This document shows, one piece after another, positions 63,316-64,000 of a DNA stretch of 64,000 bases. This stretch comes from Erythrobacter sp. (lineage in GTDB: Bacteria; Pseudomonadota; Alphaproteobacteria; Sphingomonadales; Sphingomonadaceae). Every line of letters begins with the position of its first letter. Positions within the stretch are counted from its first letter, which is position 1. The position numbers were made by a program, and so were the translations under genes. Under the pieces are notes generated by a model. That model saw nothing but the letters and a program-made list of their open reading frames with translations. It made no database searches and was not told the DNA's origin. Location of the stretch: NCBI RefSeq assembly GCF_030066995.1, contig NZ_JASJAP010000002.1, forward strand, positions 248,001 to 312,000. Direction: 5' to 3'.

Positions 63316-64000
63316 ATGGCCTATTCGGTTCTCATCATCGGCTGCGGAGCCATTGCGGGCGGTTATGACGCGCAGCGTTCGCCCGAGGGCTGGCCGCTGA
63401 CCCACGCGGGCGCGATCGCGCGCGACGAACGGTTTGCGCTGGCGGCTTGTGTCGATCCCGATGAGAACGCCCGAAATGCGTTTGCCGAGCGGTGGAAGGT
63501 GCCGCTTGCCGCGCCCGATCTGGAGAGCCTGAACGCGCAAGCGGGCGACTACGATCTTATCGTCATCGCCTCGCCCACCCCGTTTCACGCCGAGCATCTT
63601 GAATGGACGCATGGCCTTGGCCCCAAGGCCGTCTTCTGCGAAAAGCCGCTCGCGCACAGTTTCGGATGGGCTCAAAGCCTCTTTTACGGATACGATCAGA
63701 GCGCGATCCCGCTCGCCATCAATTACACGCGCCGCTGGCAGCCCGATCTCAACGCTCTCGTCGAAGAGGTTCGGCAGGGCGATCGCTGGGGCCGTTTGCT
63801 GAGCGCGGTGGGCACGTATTCAAAGGGGGTCGTTCACAACGGCACGCATCTGGTCGATCTGCTGATGATGTTTGCAGGCCCCGTCGATCTGGCAACACTC
63901 GGACCCGCGCTTGTCGATCATTGGGACGATGACCCCACCGTCAACGCGATCCTGACCGCGAAAAAAACGGGCGCGCCGCTTCATCTGGTGGGGGGGGACA
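63316..64000 (+). CDS. Gfo/Idh/MocA-family oxidoreductase (3' end cut by window)
   Basis: 228 codons visible, open to the window edge. The N-terminal Rossmann motif is VLIIGCGAIAGGYD; IVIASPTPFHAEHL and VFCEKPLAHS, with the conserved EKP and its Lys, mark the family, which oxidises or reduces sugar hydroxyls with NAD(P). TYSKGVVHNGTHLVDLLMM starts the substrate domain. Seven bases after pseI and same strand, so co-transcribed; it may make a further modified sugar or the next glycan's precursor. Confidence 0.9.
   Translation, partial: MAYSVLIIGCGAIAGGYDAQRSPEGWPLTHAGAIARDERFALAACVDPDENARNAFAERWKVPLAAPDLESLNAQAGDYDLIVIASPTPFHAEHLEWTHGLGPKAVFCEKPLAHSFGWAQSLFYGYDQSAIPLAINYTRRWQPDLNALVEEVRQGDRWGRLLSAVGTYSKGVVHNGTHLVDLLMMFAGPVDLATLGPALVDHWDDDPTVNAILTAKKTGAPLHLVGGD

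Overview
The window is a high-GC, densely packed bacterial chromosome segment, most probably from an alphaproteobacterium of the order Sphingomonadales, close to Erythrobacter and its relatives. This is inferred from the large 1570-residue NAD-glutamate dehydrogenase, a CYP153-type P450, the CtrA inhibitor SciP, a BamF-like DUF3035 lipoprotein, tandem PilZ proteins, many GTG starts and frequent 1-4 base gene overlaps. About 58 protein genes and one tRNA gene are supported. No rRNA, CRISPR array, insertion sequence or prophage gene was seen.

Layout. 1-4844: the end of a flavin-type pyridoxamine oxidase-like gene, a Tat-exported PhoD phosphatase, then a coupled hydrolase / TPR / luciferase-like monooxygenase run. 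4990-17736: NAD-GDH, a ferredoxin-reductase-type flavoprotein, a class III CoA transferase, QueG facing away from an ABC-2 exporter pair, a CYP153 P450 behind a palindromic promoter, and a Tat-lipoprotein MsrB. 17723-22530 (minus strand): an envelope-sugar module (GT-C/STT3-like membrane protein, GtrA, UDP-galactopyranose-mutase-like flavoprotein) and a tandem PilZ protein. 22713-23455: an orphan lasso-peptide B-type protease next to a tRNA-Thr whose 3' end is partly duplicated. 23540-31447: a housekeeping run (gpmA, purE, purK, folA, ribF, ileS, lspA, bamF-like); ileS carries an in-frame palindromic repeat insertion. 31452-38678: CorC-like protein, OmpA lipoprotein, CysQ, sucC, two small genes and etfBA. 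38765-48006: a TonB-C protein, an FlbT-like protein, a DUF445 protein, an RND efflux pump with an enlarged permease, a GlsB/YeaQ protein, and sciP coupled to an unknown gene. 48211-56027: mnmA, a serine hydrolase, PhzF, pdxH, a 266-base nested palindromic element, a DnaJ-type co-chaperone, a YihY protein and fabI. 56154-64000: a sugar phosphotransferase facing a complete pseudaminic acid operon (pseB, pseC, pseF, a pseG-pseH fusion, pseI), then a truncated Gfo/Idh/MocA oxidoreductase.

How genes fit together. The pse operon encodes all enzyme activities from UDP-GlcNAc to CMP-pseudaminic acid, for flagellin or surface glycan decoration. The neighbouring sugar transferase and the distant GtrA/GT-C module point to further envelope glycans. 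EtfAB, SucC, NAD-GDH, the CoA transferase and CYP153 suggest a cell oxidising amino acids and hydrocarbon or fatty substrates. SciP is the only clear transcriptional regulator in 64 kb, so the operator-like palindromes described here (before the P450, etfBA, the RND pump and the sciP operon) must be read by proteins encoded elsewhere.

Most interesting points: the repeat inserted in the ileS reading frame, together with a nearby patch of atypical codon use; the nested palindromic element before the dnaJ-like gene; the orphan lasso B protein beside a tRNA scar; and the GT-C/GtrA/flavoprotein cassette.
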